Assembly (NCBI GenBank): GCA_900550445.1
Contig: URSF01000004.1
Location: 1-64,000, forward strand
Length of the DNA: 64,000 nucleotides
Origin: an uncultured Rhodospirillaceae bacterium
GTDB taxonomy: Bacteria; Pseudomonadota; Alphaproteobacteria; CAAGCB01; CAG-977
Direction: 5' to 3'
Part shown: positions 55,261-64,000 of the stretch, piece by piece
Layout of the letters: each line of letters opens with the position of its first letter
Position numbering within the stretch: position 1 is the stretch's first letter
The notes under the pieces: model-generated
What the model was told of the DNA's origin: nothing
The model's database searches: none
Seen by the model: only the letters and a program-made list of their open reading frames with translations
Position numbers and translations under genes: made by a program

Positions 55261-58200
55261 ACGAAGAATTACTCAGCTCATCAGACAGATACTTAAAAAA
55301 ATCCAACAAGATGTTGTTGATTGTCGGAATTATAGCCTTTTTGGCTTTTCTGACAGGGGTTATTGTTTTGCTGAGCGGAGGCGAGGAACGTAAGAAAGAC
55401 GCCGAAGTCACTATTGGCGAATCGGCGGAAAGTTCCAGCAGTATTACCGGCGGCGATGCGGATACGTTTAATCTGGCCGAAGAACCGGTTCCTTCAACCG
55501 TAAGATTGGTCGTAACGCCGGAAACGATGCGTTTCGATCAGGTTGTGCTGGGTACTATGGCTGAAGGAACGCTGACATTGTCGGCTTCTTCCGGCCGGAT
55601 CAGCATTACCTCGATAGAGTTTGAAAATAAGCAGGAAGACGGCTTTGTTCTGGAAAACAAATGCCGCAAAGACATTGTTCTGACCGGCGACGTCACCTGT
55701 AACGTTGTTGTGCGCTGGGAACCGAAAACGGCGCGGACAATTCAGTCTAATTTGGCGGTTCGTTGGGCCGATGAAACTTTCGGCGGTATCGGCAGAAAAG
55801 TCATTGTTCCCATTTCGGCAATGGCGATTGACACCAGTATGTGCGGCGTCTGCGATGAAGCGCCGGGCGGCGGCGGTTCCATGCTTGACCAGCTGCGTCA
55901 AAAAGGGCGTGTTATTCTGGGCCCTGACGGAAAACCGATCGGTTATGCCGATGAAAACGGCGTTGTTTACGGTCTGGACGGCAAACGGATAGGGACTCTG
56001 CGCCCGGACGGAACTGTTGTCGACGATCAGGGATACGTTATCGGTGTAGCCGAAGGGTCGCGTTTGGCGATCGGACCGAACGGAGAAATTCTGGGAACAA
56101 TTTTACCCGACGGGCGTGTCATTGACAAAGACGGCCGTCTGATCGGTTACGCTTTGCCCGACGGGACAATCGTCGATTTGGACGGGAATGTCATCGGGGC
56201 GGCAATAAAAACGGGGATAGCTTATGATAAAAACGGTAATCCGATCGGGCGGATTATGCCGGACGGAACAGTCGTTGATGAAAACGGAAACGTTATCGGT
56301 TATTTAAATCCGGACGGAACGATTGTTGACGCCAACGGTAATATTATCGGTTCGGTTGCGCCGCAGGGCACCGTTGTGGACGCGTCGGGAAAGGCGTTGG
56401 GAATTGTTATGCCGGACGGGACGGTCGTTGACGCTGACGGCAATATTATCGGCCGCGTTCTGCCTAACGGTTTTGTCGTTGATCGGGACGGCAACATTAT
56501 CGGCCGCGTTGTAAAAGAAGGGCTGGCAATCGGTCCCGGCTGCCGTATGATCGGCCGGATCAGCACGGACGGTTCCGTAATGGCGTCGAACCGGCAGGTC
56601 GGGCGTTTGACGGCGTCAATGACAGTTGTTGATATGTCGGGAAATCCGATCGGCGGATACGTGGAAGAAGGAGCTTTGATTGACTGGGCCGGGAAAATTA
56701 TCGGTAAAGTGGATCCGGAAGGACACCCGGTCAATTTTAAAGGGGAGCCTCTGGGGTGTCTGACGCCTTATGGCACTGTTGTCAATGATGTTGAAGAAAT
56801 TACGGCGGCCGTTTTGCCCAAAGGAACTGTCGTCGGTACGCAATGCGGCGTTATCGGGCGTGTCATGCCGGACGGCAGCGTCGTCGGTGATGGCCAGATC
56901 AAAGGGCGGATTTTGCCGGACAAATCATTTTTGTCGACGGACGGAAAAATTGAAGGAGCTTTGGCGCGTCAGAATGTCGGCGTCGGGCCGGGCTGCCTGT
57001 CTTTGGGGTACGCCAATATAGACGGACAGGTTATTACGGCTAAAGGGGAATTTGTCGGTTGTCTGGCGGCAAACGGAGAAATTCTGGATAATCAAAAAGT
57101 CGTTTTGGGACGGATTTTGGATTCCGCCATTGCTTTGAATGCGGACGGCCGTGTCGTCGGCATTATGGATCCTACCGGAAAGATTCAGGATAAACAGGGA
57201 AAAATTTTGGGGTGTATGGATCCTGACGGACTGGTGATAAATTCCAAAAATGAATCGGTCGGTATGCTGATGCCGGTCGGCGGCGTTCTGGACCGCGACG
57301 GCCGCACGATCGGCTGGGTCATGCCGGACGGATCTGTTTCCAACGGTAAGAACAGCACGATCGGCAAAGTCATGCCGGACGGAACCGTCATCGACCTCAG
57401 CGGCCAGACAGTTGCGCGCGTTGCTCCGCACAAAGGCGTTGCGTTAAAAAGCGCCTGTGAACCGGCCGGAAATATTTTGATTGACGGCCGCGTTGTGGAC
57501 AAAGAATTTAAACGATCTGCCTATATTCAGATGAATGACACGCTGGTTGGTGAAAACGGAGATTTTATCGGCCGTGTCGCTTACGGGTCGCGGGCGATCA
57601 GTCCCAAGGACATGTATCTGGGAACGGCGGCGCGCGACGGCGCGTTATATAATCCGGCAGGGGAAAAAATCGGCTGCCTGCGTCCGGATTCTTTATTTGT
57701 TGATTCGGGTAATAAATTTTTGGGAGCGGCCTTGCCCGAAGGAATTGCCATTAATAACAAATCAGAGCTGTATGCCCGCGGCGATTCGATTGCCAAAGCT
57801 CTGAATTTGAAGGGAACCGAGTTCATCGGATCAATAACGCTGAGCGGCTTTGTCAAGGAAGGCGATACGATTTCCGGCGGAATTATTCCGGACAGAGCTG
57901 ATGTTCTGGATATTAAAACCAGTGAAAAAATCGGCCGACTGCTGCCTGACGGAACGGCTTTGGATCTGCTCAGCCGCTATTTGGGGCGTTTAAGAATGCC
58001 GGGCGGCGAAATTGTTAATAAGGACGGCCGCGTCGTCGGTAAGATATTCGTCGGTATGCGGCAGGTGATCGGTCCGAACGGAGAAATTTTGGGCGTTGTC
58101 ATGCCCGATGGGACGGTTGTTGACGCTTCCGGCCGCGTTATCGGCAAAGCTGATCTGAACGGGAAAGTGGTTGACGCTTCTGGGCGCGTCATCGGCGAAG

Positions 58201-61200
58201 TTGTTCCGGTCGGCCAGCCGATTATAGGCCCCGACGGCAAGATTATCGGTTATGTCGGCATTGACGGTCAGATCGTTGACAAAGATGGAAATCCTGTTTT
58301 AGGACCTGACGGAAAACCTTTGCGTTACCGCGCGGGGGGCTCTGTCGTTGAGGACGGCGGAAAAGTCATCGGTAAGATCGGCGATACGCTGGAACGTCTG
58401 GTTTATGATGAAAACGGCAACGTGATCGGCCGCGTTCTGCCTGACGGAACGGTTGTTGACTTGAACGGCAACGTGATCGGAAAAATGCTTCCCGACGGAA
58501 CAGTGGTTGACTTGAACGGCAATGTGATCGGCAGGGCCGGTCCTCCGGAACGTCTGGTTTATGATGAAAACGGCAATCTGATCGGCCGTGTTCTGGCCGA
58601 CGGAACGGTTGTTGATCTGAAAGGCAACGTAATCGGCAGAGTCCAGCCTGACGGAACGGTGACCGCTCTGGGATCGAAAGTTATCGGTTATACTGTTAAG
58701 GACGGCTTGGGACTGAACTTTAAAAATGAAATCATCGGCAAAATCGATTCTTCCGGACAGCTGAAAGAAGCGGGATCGGATAAATCTCTGGGGGTTCTGC
58801 AGGCGGATGACACGATCACCGACAGCAGAAACGCCATTATCGGCAAAGGGGTCGTGAACGCCGTTCCCGTCGGGCTGCAATGTCAGATGCTTGGTTCGAT
58901 TGATGACAGAGGACAAGTCATTGATACGGCGGGACGGCAGATCGGACGGCTGAATTTTGACCGTTCTCTGGTCAATTCCGCGAATTCCCAAATCGGTTTG
59001 GCTTTGGGACGGGAATCCGTTATTAACGAACCGTGCAAAATTATCGGGCAGATTACCGCGGAAGGAAAAGCCGTCGATACCAAAGGCGCTGAAATCGGCT
59101 GCGTCGATTTTGAAGGATTGGTGAAGGATAAGAACGGCAAACGTCTGGGACGCATTGTTCAAAAAGGACAAATCCGCGGCCCTGACGATCAGATGATCGG
59201 CAGGATTGTTGCTACCGGCGAAGCATTAGGGGCAGAAGGGAATGTTTTAGGCTGTTTCTCCGTTGACGGGGCCGTTTTAGATAAAAACAAAAAAATTCTG
59301 GGGGTCGCGGCGGACATGAAATACGCCGTTGACGATCAGGGAAAAGTTGTCGCGCATATTCTGGGCGGCACATATGGCGTTAATCCCGAAGGCGGTTCTT
59401 TTGTCGGAACATTGAACGGTCGGAATTTAACCGGGCCGGATAATAAGCAAGCAGGCGTGCTGGTACCCGCCGGCCGTCGCGTTATCGCCGTGGACGGCAA
59501 GGTGATCGGTACCGTTTTACCTCGCGGGCGCGTTCATGACGATCGCGGGGAAGAAATCGGTTATGTTACGTCTTCGATGCGTGTTTTAACCGGTGACCGT
59601 AAGTTTTTGGGCCGTGTCGTTCCGATCGGCGAAGAATGTAAGGACGGTAAAAATAATGTTGTCGGAACCGTCCATTTCGACGGAACGATTATTGACGAAA
59701 GGAAACAAGTTCTGGGACGTCTGCTCGCCAGCGGACAGGCATTGGATAATGCCGGCGCTCATTTATGTATGATCTCTTTGATCAGCACAAACGATGACGG
59801 GTCTTTGTTCCCGAAAGGATTGATCGGCAAAATGGTTTACGGGCCGGACGGCAAACCTTTGGGCGTTGTCGGGGCGGACGGTTTTATCCGTGACGCAAAC
59901 GGCAATATTATCGGTCGTGTTCTGCCCGACGGGACGGTTATTGATCTGAACGGCAATGTGATCGGAAAAGCATATCCGAAAGGGGCGGTGTTCAGTCCTG
60001 ACGGAAAATTCCTTGGCATCGTTGATGCGGACGGATATCTGCGTGACGAAAACGGCAACATCATCGGCAGAATGTTGCCTGACGGAACGGTTGTCGACAT
60101 GAACGGCAACATCATCGGACGGGCTTTGCAGGAAGACGGTATTGTCGATTCAAAAGGCAATTTTCTGACCAAAGCGGGCGAAGACAGACTGGTTTACGAT
60201 GAAAACGGCAACGTGATAGGCCGTGTTCTGCCGGACGGAACCGTCGTTGATTTAAACGGAAAAGTCATCGGAAAAATGCTTCCCGACGGAACAGTGGTTG
60301 ATTTGAACGGTAAAGTCATTGGTAAAGCAGCTCCGGCCGGTCAGTCAAAAAATGTCCGTATAGCCGTGGGTCGTGACGGTAAGTTTTTGGGAATTGTCGG
60401 AGATGACGGTTTCGTTCGTGATGAAAACGGCAATATTATCGGCCGCGTTTTGCCCGACGGGACGGTCGTTGATCTGAACGGCAATGTCATCGGTTCCGTT
60501 ATTGAAGGGGAACCGATGCGCGATGAAAACGGCAATATTATCGGCGTGATTATGCCCGACGGGCGGGTTGTCGATTTGGACGGCAACGTCATCGGCCGTA
60601 TTAATGCGAACGGAGAAATTGTTGATGCGGACGGAACCGTGTTGGGAACATGGCGCGGCGGAAAGCTGACGGCGATGAGCGATAAGTTGCAGCAGAAACG
60701 TTTTGCCTTTGGCAAAGATGGAAAACGGATCGGCATGATTATGCCCGACGGGACGGTTGTTGACGAAAACGGCAATATTATCGGCCGCGTTGATGAAAAC
60801 GGCAATGTTGTTGATCTGGAGGGCAATATTATCGGAACGACAACGGATCCCGGATCGGCTATTGAACAGCAGGGGAGCAAAGGGGATCAAAAAGATGACC
60901 GGATGTCTATTTTCGGCACCTTTGATCCGGACAACTATCGGTACCGCGGCAAATCTTTGGGAGCCGGCGGCGGAACGGGAAAAGGAGAACGTTACGATCC
61001 TGCGCGGATTAAACAGTTGCGGGCGCTGCAGATGGCTTATCGCCGTCAGATCAGGCCGGGCCGGGGAATAGGCATACCCTCTGTTGAAGAAGATTTAATG
61101 AAAACACAAAAGCGTAGTAAGAGCTGGGCTGATCTGGGTGTAATGAAAAATGTTTCGTCATATCGTGTCAACATGGATAATATGATTCTGGCGGATAAGG

Positions 61201-62135
61201 CAATTCCGGCTGTTTTGGTGCGTTCCATTGATACGGAACAAGATGATGTTCCTATTTCTGCAGTTGTTGAACGCAATATTTATTCTGAATCTGGGCGTAA
61301 AATCATTATTCCCGCCGGCAGCCGTATTATCGGTGAGCTGAGTGGTTCGTCAACCGGTGAGGATATTGGTTCGGCCTCTAAAGTTGAAGTTGAATGGACA
61401 CGCCTGATTCGTCCGGACGGCGCGGCATTCCAGTTTGAAGAAAGTGGTGTTTCCGGCGATGCTTCCGGCCGTGGGGGTATCGGCGCATATATGGACAGGC
61501 AGCTGATGCAGAAATACGGATTACCGGTTGTTCAGTCAACGATTACTTCCGCGATTTTGTATGCAATGGCGACAAACGATTCCGCGGCTGTCGGATCTGA
61601 CGGCGAAGTCGCCATGTCCGGCCGCCAGCAGGCGGCAGAAGACGCGCGTACCAGATTTTCCGATACAATGCAGCAAATCTTTGACGATATTATCAATGAA
61701 ACGTCACAGTTAAAAACGCGTTTGTTTGTTCCGTCCGGAACGCGTATTACTGTTTTTGCCAAATCCGATTTGTGGCTGCGCAGTTCTTTGGAAGATGAGG
61801 ACGTAGATTCTAATGCAAAAGTTGATGTTTTGATTGATCCGCACAAAAACGATAAAAGAAACGAGATTAATGAAGCTGCCGGAGAGAGTAGCGGGCTGAC
61901 TGACGGCAGTGGTGCTAATCCGAACAATCAGAATGTTCAAAACGATCCGAATAATTTGCAGCAGCAACAGCAAATTTATTATAATAATTATGCTGGTCAG
62001 GCGCCGCAGCAACAGCCGCCGCAGCAACAGCTGATTGATCCTAATAAAAATAAACAGCAGCCGCCTGCGCCGCCGCCTGTTTTGCTGCAGGAAAAGAAAG
62101 AAGAACCGGTTGATCCTGTTCCGGAACTTTTCTAA
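55257..62135 (+). CDS. Giant repeat-containing VirB10-like protein
   Basis: A 2292-residue protein, five to six times the usual VirB10 length. A short cytoplasmic N-terminus and one helix (about 18-42) are followed by an Ig-like domain (about 78-190; VTPETMRFDQVVLGT). From about 215 to 1860 lie roughly 95 repeats of about 17 residues, with consensus PDGTVVDxNGNVIGxxx. The C-terminal VirB10/TrbI domain (about 1970-2180) has IPAVLVRSI, VVERNIYSESGRKIIIPAGS and LFVPSGTRITVF. The tail is rich in Gln, Pro and Asn. VirB10 spans both membranes and gates the core complex; the repeats could extend the channel. The architecture resembles CagY of Helicobacter. Confidence 0.9.
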   Translation: MNEELLSSSDRYLKKSNKMLLIVGIIAFLAFLTGVIVLLSGGEERKKDAEVTIGESAESSSSITGGDADTFNLAEEPVPSTVRLVVTPETMRFDQVVLGTMAEGTLTLSASSGRISITSIEFENKQEDGFVLENKCRKDIVLTGDVTCNVVVRWEPKTARTIQSNLAVRWADETFGGIGRKVIVPISAMAIDTSMCGVCDEAPGGGGSMLDQLRQKGRVILGPDGKPIGYADENGVVYGLDGKRIGTLRPDGTVVDDQGYVIGVAEGSRLAIGPNGEILGTILPDGRVIDKDGRLIGYALPDGTIVDLDGNVIGAAIKTGIAYDKNGNPIGRIMPDGTVVDENGNVIGYLNPDGTIVDANGNIIGSVAPQGTVVDASGKALGIVMPDGTVVDADGNIIGRVLPNGFVVDRDGNIIGRVVKEGLAIGPGCRMIGRISTDGSVMASNRQVGRLTASMTVVDMSGNPIGGYVEEGALIDWAGKIIGKVDPEGHPVNFKGEPLGCLTPYGTVVNDVEEITAAVLPKGTVVGTQCGVIGRVMPDGSVVGDGQIKGRILPDKSFLSTDGKIEGALARQNVGVGPGCLSLGYANIDGQVITAKGEFVGCLAANGEILDNQKVVLGRILDSAIALNADGRVVGIMDPTGKIQDKQGKILGCMDPDGLVINSKNESVGMLMPVGGVLDRDGRTIGWVMPDGSVSNGKNSTIGKVMPDGTVIDLSGQTVARVAPHKGVALKSACEPAGNILIDGRVVDKEFKRSAYIQMNDTLVGENGDFIGRVAYGSRAISPKDMYLGTAARDGALYNPAGEKIGCLRPDSLFVDSGNKFLGAALPEGIAINNKSELYARGDSIAKALNLKGTEFIGSITLSGFVKEGDTISGGIIPDRADVLDIKTSEKIGRLLPDGTALDLLSRYLGRLRMPGGEIVNKDGRVVGKIFVGMRQVIGPNGEILGVVMPDGTVVDASGRVIGKADLNGKVVDASGRVIGEVVPVGQPIIGPDGKIIGYVGIDGQIVDKDGNPVLGPDGKPLRYRAGGSVVEDGGKVIGKIGDTLERLVYDENGNVIGRVLPDGTVVDLNGNVIGKMLPDGTVVDLNGNVIGRAGPPERLVYDENGNLIGRVLADGTVVDLKGNVIGRVQPDGTVTALGSKVIGYTVKDGLGLNFKNEIIGKIDSSGQLKEAGSDKSLGVLQADDTITDSRNAIIGKGVVNAVPVGLQCQMLGSIDDRGQVIDTAGRQIGRLNFDRSLVNSANSQIGLALGRESVINEPCKIIGQITAEGKAVDTKGAEIGCVDFEGLVKDKNGKRLGRIVQKGQIRGPDDQMIGRIVATGEALGAEGNVLGCFSVDGAVLDKNKKILGVAADMKYAVDDQGKVVAHILGGTYGVNPEGGSFVGTLNGRNLTGPDNKQAGVLVPAGRRVIAVDGKVIGTVLPRGRVHDDRGEEIGYVTSSMRVLTGDRKFLGRVVPIGEECKDGKNNVVGTVHFDGTIIDERKQVLGRLLASGQALDNAGAHLCMISLISTNDDGSLFPKGLIGKMVYGPDGKPLGVVGADGFIRDANGNIIGRVLPDGTVIDLNGNVIGKAYPKGAVFSPDGKFLGIVDADGYLRDENGNIIGRMLPDGTVVDMNGNIIGRALQEDGIVDSKGNFLTKAGEDRLVYDENGNVIGRVLPDGTVVDLNGKVIGKMLPDGTVVDLNGKVIGKAAPAGQSKNVRIAVGRDGKFLGIVGDDGFVRDENGNIIGRVLPDGTVVDLNGNVIGSVIEGEPMRDENGNIIGVIMPDGRVVDLDGNVIGRINANGEIVDADGTVLGTWRGGKLTAMSDKLQQKRFAFGKDGKRIGMIMPDGTVVDENGNIIGRVDENGNVVDLEGNIIGTTTDPGSAIEQQGSKGDQKDDRMSIFGTFDPDNYRYRGKSLGAGGGTGKGERYDPARIKQLRALQMAYRRQIRPGRGIGIPSVEEDLMKTQKRSKSWADLGVMKNVSSYRVNMDNMILADKAIPAVLVRSIDTEQDDVPISAVVERNIYSESGRKIIIPAGSRIIGELSGSSTGEDIGSASKVEVEWTRLIRPDGAAFQFEESGVSGDASGRGGIGAYMDRQLMQKYGLPVVQSTITSAILYAMATNDSAAVGSDGEVAMSGRQQAAEDARTRFSDTMQQIFDDIINETSQLKTRLFVPSGTRITVFAKSDLWLRSSLEDEDVDSNAKVDVLIDPHKNDKRNEINEAAGESSGLTDGSGANPNNQNVQNDPNNLQQQQQIYYNNYAGQAPQQQPPQQQLIDPNKNKQQPPAPPPVLLQEKKEEPVDPVPELF
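55905..60838 (+). repeat. Repeat array inside the VirB10-like gene
   Basis: The array encodes about 1645 residues in units near 51 bases (17 residues). Units vary in sequence, but some blocks are close at the base level: 58465-58508 and 60264-60307 differ at only one of 44 positions. Twelve cysteines form six pairs spaced 72 or 73 residues apart (429/501, 530/602, 580/653, 734/807, 1209/1282, 1260/1333). Confidence 0.9.
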
Positions 62136-62153
62136 AACGATACGAGGGGTAAA

Positions 62154-63131
62154 ATGAGTACGGATTCCTTTCAGGTTTTAAAATCAACGCTGCGTTATCT
62201 GTCCTATTGGTATGAACAGGATAACGTGGAAGAAGTTGCCATTAATCGTCCGAATGAAATCTGGCTGCGTCTGCGCGGCCGCCGGGCTCACCCCTGGGCG
62301 TGCCAGCAAGACGCAAACCTGTCCAGAACATATTTGACGGATATTATGCATATTATCGCCAACACCTTTGAATTGCCGTTCGACCCCGAACAGGGATCGC
62401 CGGCCGTTTATGCCACTTTGCCGGGCGATCACCGTTTTACGGGAATCGCCGGCAAAAACGTCATGTATGATAATGAAGATTTAACCGGCGGTATCGCCAT
62501 GTGCGTTCGTGTTCATTCCGACGACGTTAAATTCGGCTTGGGCGATTACGGGTTAAAATCAGGGGAACGTCTGCAAAAGTTAAATAAACTAAAAGAAGTG
62601 GAAAACCCCGAAGATCCTTATGAACGTTTAATTTTATCAATTAAGCGCGGCGATCATATTCTGGTTTCCGGGGCGACGGCAACCGGTAAAACGACATTTC
62701 TGAATAACCTGCTGACGATTTTGGATTCGCACAAACGGGTGATTACGATTGAAGATACCCGTGAATTGATCGTTCCGCACCCTAATCATGTTCATTTGGT
62801 GCTGTCACGTACCGAACAGACAAACACAATGACATATCCGAAACTGATTGACCTGGTTGTCCGTTTTACCCCCGACGCGATCATCGGAGGAGAAATTTCA
62901 ACGGCGAATGCGGGGGCGTTGTGGGAATTGATGGGATCCGGGCATGATAACTGCTTTGCAACGATCCATGCTGAAAATTCCGAGGCCGCTTATAAAGCGT
63001 TCACGGACCGTATTTTGCACTGTTATCCGACGATTGACCGTGAAAAAACAATTGCCGAAATGCATGACAAACTGCGTGTTGTCCAGATTAACCGTCAGGG
63101 TAATATTCGCGCCGTAACGGAAGTGACCTGA
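62154..63131 (+). CDS. virB11: VirB11-like secretion ATPase
   Basis: A 325-residue hexameric traffic ATPase at the inner membrane. The N-terminal domain begins with VEEVAINRPNEIWLRLRG. The C-terminal RecA-like domain has Walker A GATATGKTT, the Asp box TIEDTRELIVP, Walker B DAIIGGEIS and the His box ATIHAENS. These place it in the VirB11 family; the match to DotB is weaker. It follows VirB10 by 18 bases. VirB4 and VirD4, the other energy components, are not seen in the window. Confidence 0.9.
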   Translation: MSTDSFQVLKSTLRYLSYWYEQDNVEEVAINRPNEIWLRLRGRRAHPWACQQDANLSRTYLTDIMHIIANTFELPFDPEQGSPAVYATLPGDHRFTGIAGKNVMYDNEDLTGGIAMCVRVHSDDVKFGLGDYGLKSGERLQKLNKLKEVENPEDPYERLILSIKRGDHILVSGATATGKTTFLNNLLTILDSHKRVITIEDTRELIVPHPNHVHLVLSRTEQTNTMTYPKLIDLVVRFTPDAIIGGEISTANAGALWELMGSGHDNCFATIHAENSEAAYKAFTDRILHCYPTIDREKTIAEMHDKLRVVQINRQGNIRAVTEVT

Positions 63132-63201
63132 TTATTCAAAAATTATTATTTGAATTCGCCGGAAAGAGAGTATATTTCTACTCCCGAAAGGTTAGGTGTT
63201 T

Positions 63202-64000
63202 GTGCAGTTAAGTTTTACACTTTACGTTTCCGGTTACCTCCTTTTGTTTTTAGGATCGGCGATGCTTATTCCCGCCGGCTTGGATTATGTGCAGGGACGG
63301 CCGGATTTTGCCTTTTCTTTTGCATCATCGTCTGGCGTAACGATATTCTGGGGAATGTTGTTTGTTCTGGCTTTCAAGGGGGTTTATAAAAAACTGACTC
63401 TTGCTCAGATGTATTTGGCAACGACATTATCGTGGATTTTGATGTGTTCTTTTGCCGCAATACCGTTTGTCTTTGCGCCGTATTCCATTTCGTATACGGA
63501 TGCTTTTTTTGAATCAATGTCCGGATTAACGACTTCGGGAGCAACGATCTATTCTGATTTGACGCTTTGTTCGAACGGTATTATTTTATGGCGCAGTCTG
63601 TTGCATTGGTTTGGCGGACTGGGAATTGTCGCGTTGGCCATGCTGTTGTTGCCGTTTTTAAGAATAGGCGGCATGCAGTTGTTTCAGATGGAAAGTTCTG
63701 ATAAAAACGATAAAGTAAAGCCCAGAACGGTACAGGTTATCGGGACAATTACGGTTGTTTATGTCGTTGTTACGGCGTTATGCGTGGCATGCCTGTTATT
63801 AACGGAATTGGATTTTTTTGAAGCGTTGAATTTCAGTATGGCCAGTATTTCCACCGGCGGTTTTGCCCCGCGCAATACGTCGGCCGTTGATTTGTCCCCT
63901 GCGGCGCAGTATATCATAGCCTTTTTTATGTTTATTTCGGGTATGCCGTTGTTTTCCTTATATTTTATTTATAAAAGGGAATGGAAAAAAGTCACGGAAG
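63202..64000 (+). CDS. trkH: TrkH-type potassium transporter, truncated by the window edge
   Basis: The first 266 codons of a Trk/Ktr potassium channel-like transporter. It starts with GTG at 63202, with AAAGG ten bases upstream. The first filter segment FESMSGLTTSGATIYSD, the typical loop HWFGGLGIVALAMLLLP with RIGGMQLFQMESSD, and the second filter segment ASISTGGFAPRN are present. The last bases are still in frame, so the gene continues beyond the window. It follows the secretion cluster by 70 bases and is probably not functionally linked. Confidence 0.9.
   Translation, partial: MQLSFTLYVSGYLLLFLGSAMLIPAGLDYVQGRPDFAFSFASSSGVTIFWGMLFVLAFKGVYKKLTLAQMYLATTLSWILMCSFAAIPFVFAPYSISYTDAFFESMSGLTTSGATIYSDLTLCSNGIILWRSLLHWFGGLGIVALAMLLLPFLRIGGMQLFQMESSDKNDKVKPRTVQVIGTITVVYVVVTALCVACLLLTELDFFEALNFSMASISTGGFAPRNTSAVDLSPAAQYIIAFFMFISGMPLFSLYFIYKREWKKVTE

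Noticed and set aside
52014..63131. Assignment of the secretion cluster to the type IVB (Dot/Icm) class
   Set aside because: Two VirB8-like genes and a very long VirB10 recall DotI/DotJ and DotG, but the NPLGF end of VirB8, the VirB9 motifs and the VirB11 boxes fit the VirB class better. A phylogeny would decide.

Overview
The window looks like a chromosomal segment of an alphaproteobacterium with an anaerobic or gut-type metabolism. The alphaproteobacterial assignment is an inference from gene content: an Rsm22-type methyltransferase, adjacent clpS-clpA, a second EF-G-like GTPase and a VirB-type secretion locus. The anaerobic lifestyle is suggested by rubrerythrin, a group B-like [FeFe] hydrogenase, a PPi-type phosphofructokinase and a PEP:sugar phosphotransferase system. 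I saw no rRNA, tRNA, CRISPR array, insertion sequence or integrase. Genes are tightly packed, with many 1-4 base start/stop overlaps and several clear intrinsic terminators.

Layout. 1-7 kb: a surface-type SGNH protein behind a G14 tract, a His-rich membrane protein, a tkt-fba operon, a zinc-ribbon protein, and an Rsm22-DD-carboxypeptidase pair. 7-17 kb: clpS-clpA, a PfkB-family kinase, a DprE1/DprE2-like pair followed by an unusual 627-residue SDR fusion, a 340-base gap with two perfect DnaA boxes, then uvrC. 17-23 kb: an autotransporter with a structured RNA leader, the [FeFe] hydrogenase, and a thioredoxin/CcdA-type membrane protein. 23-31 kb: a PTS (HPr-EI and IICB), rubrerythrin, an EF-G-like protein and an aminotransferase. 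31-39 kb: three paralogous GT-C-like membrane proteins around uvrB, a Sel1 lipoprotein and an unrecognised protein. 39-47 kb: a Bat (VWA aerotolerance-type) operon leading into a sensor-like protein and a substrate-binding protein. 47-52 kb: PPi-PFK, two small hydrolases, an RhlE-type helicase and an esterase. 52-63 kb: a type IV secretion core cluster (VirB8, VirB7-like lipoprotein, second VirB8, VirB9, giant VirB10, VirB11). The window ends inside a TrkH-type potassium transporter.

The most striking item is the VirB10-like protein of 2292 residues. Between its N-terminal membrane anchor and its C-terminal VirB10 domain sit about 1650 residues of roughly 17-residue repeats. Twelve of the cysteines in that region form six pairs spaced 72-73 residues apart. 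The VirB9 partner ends in a SPOR-like domain. Together they suggest an envelope-spanning secretion machine with an extended, disulfide-braced channel element and its own peptidoglycan-binding module, analogous in architecture to CagY of Helicobacter. VirB4, VirB6 and VirD4 are not in the window.

Other points of interest are homopolymer tracts that could switch surface genes, a riboswitch-like leader before the autotransporter, two SDR proteins with altered catalytic residues, a PTS fusion that appears to have lost its N-terminal domain, and a second IIB domain without its cysteine.
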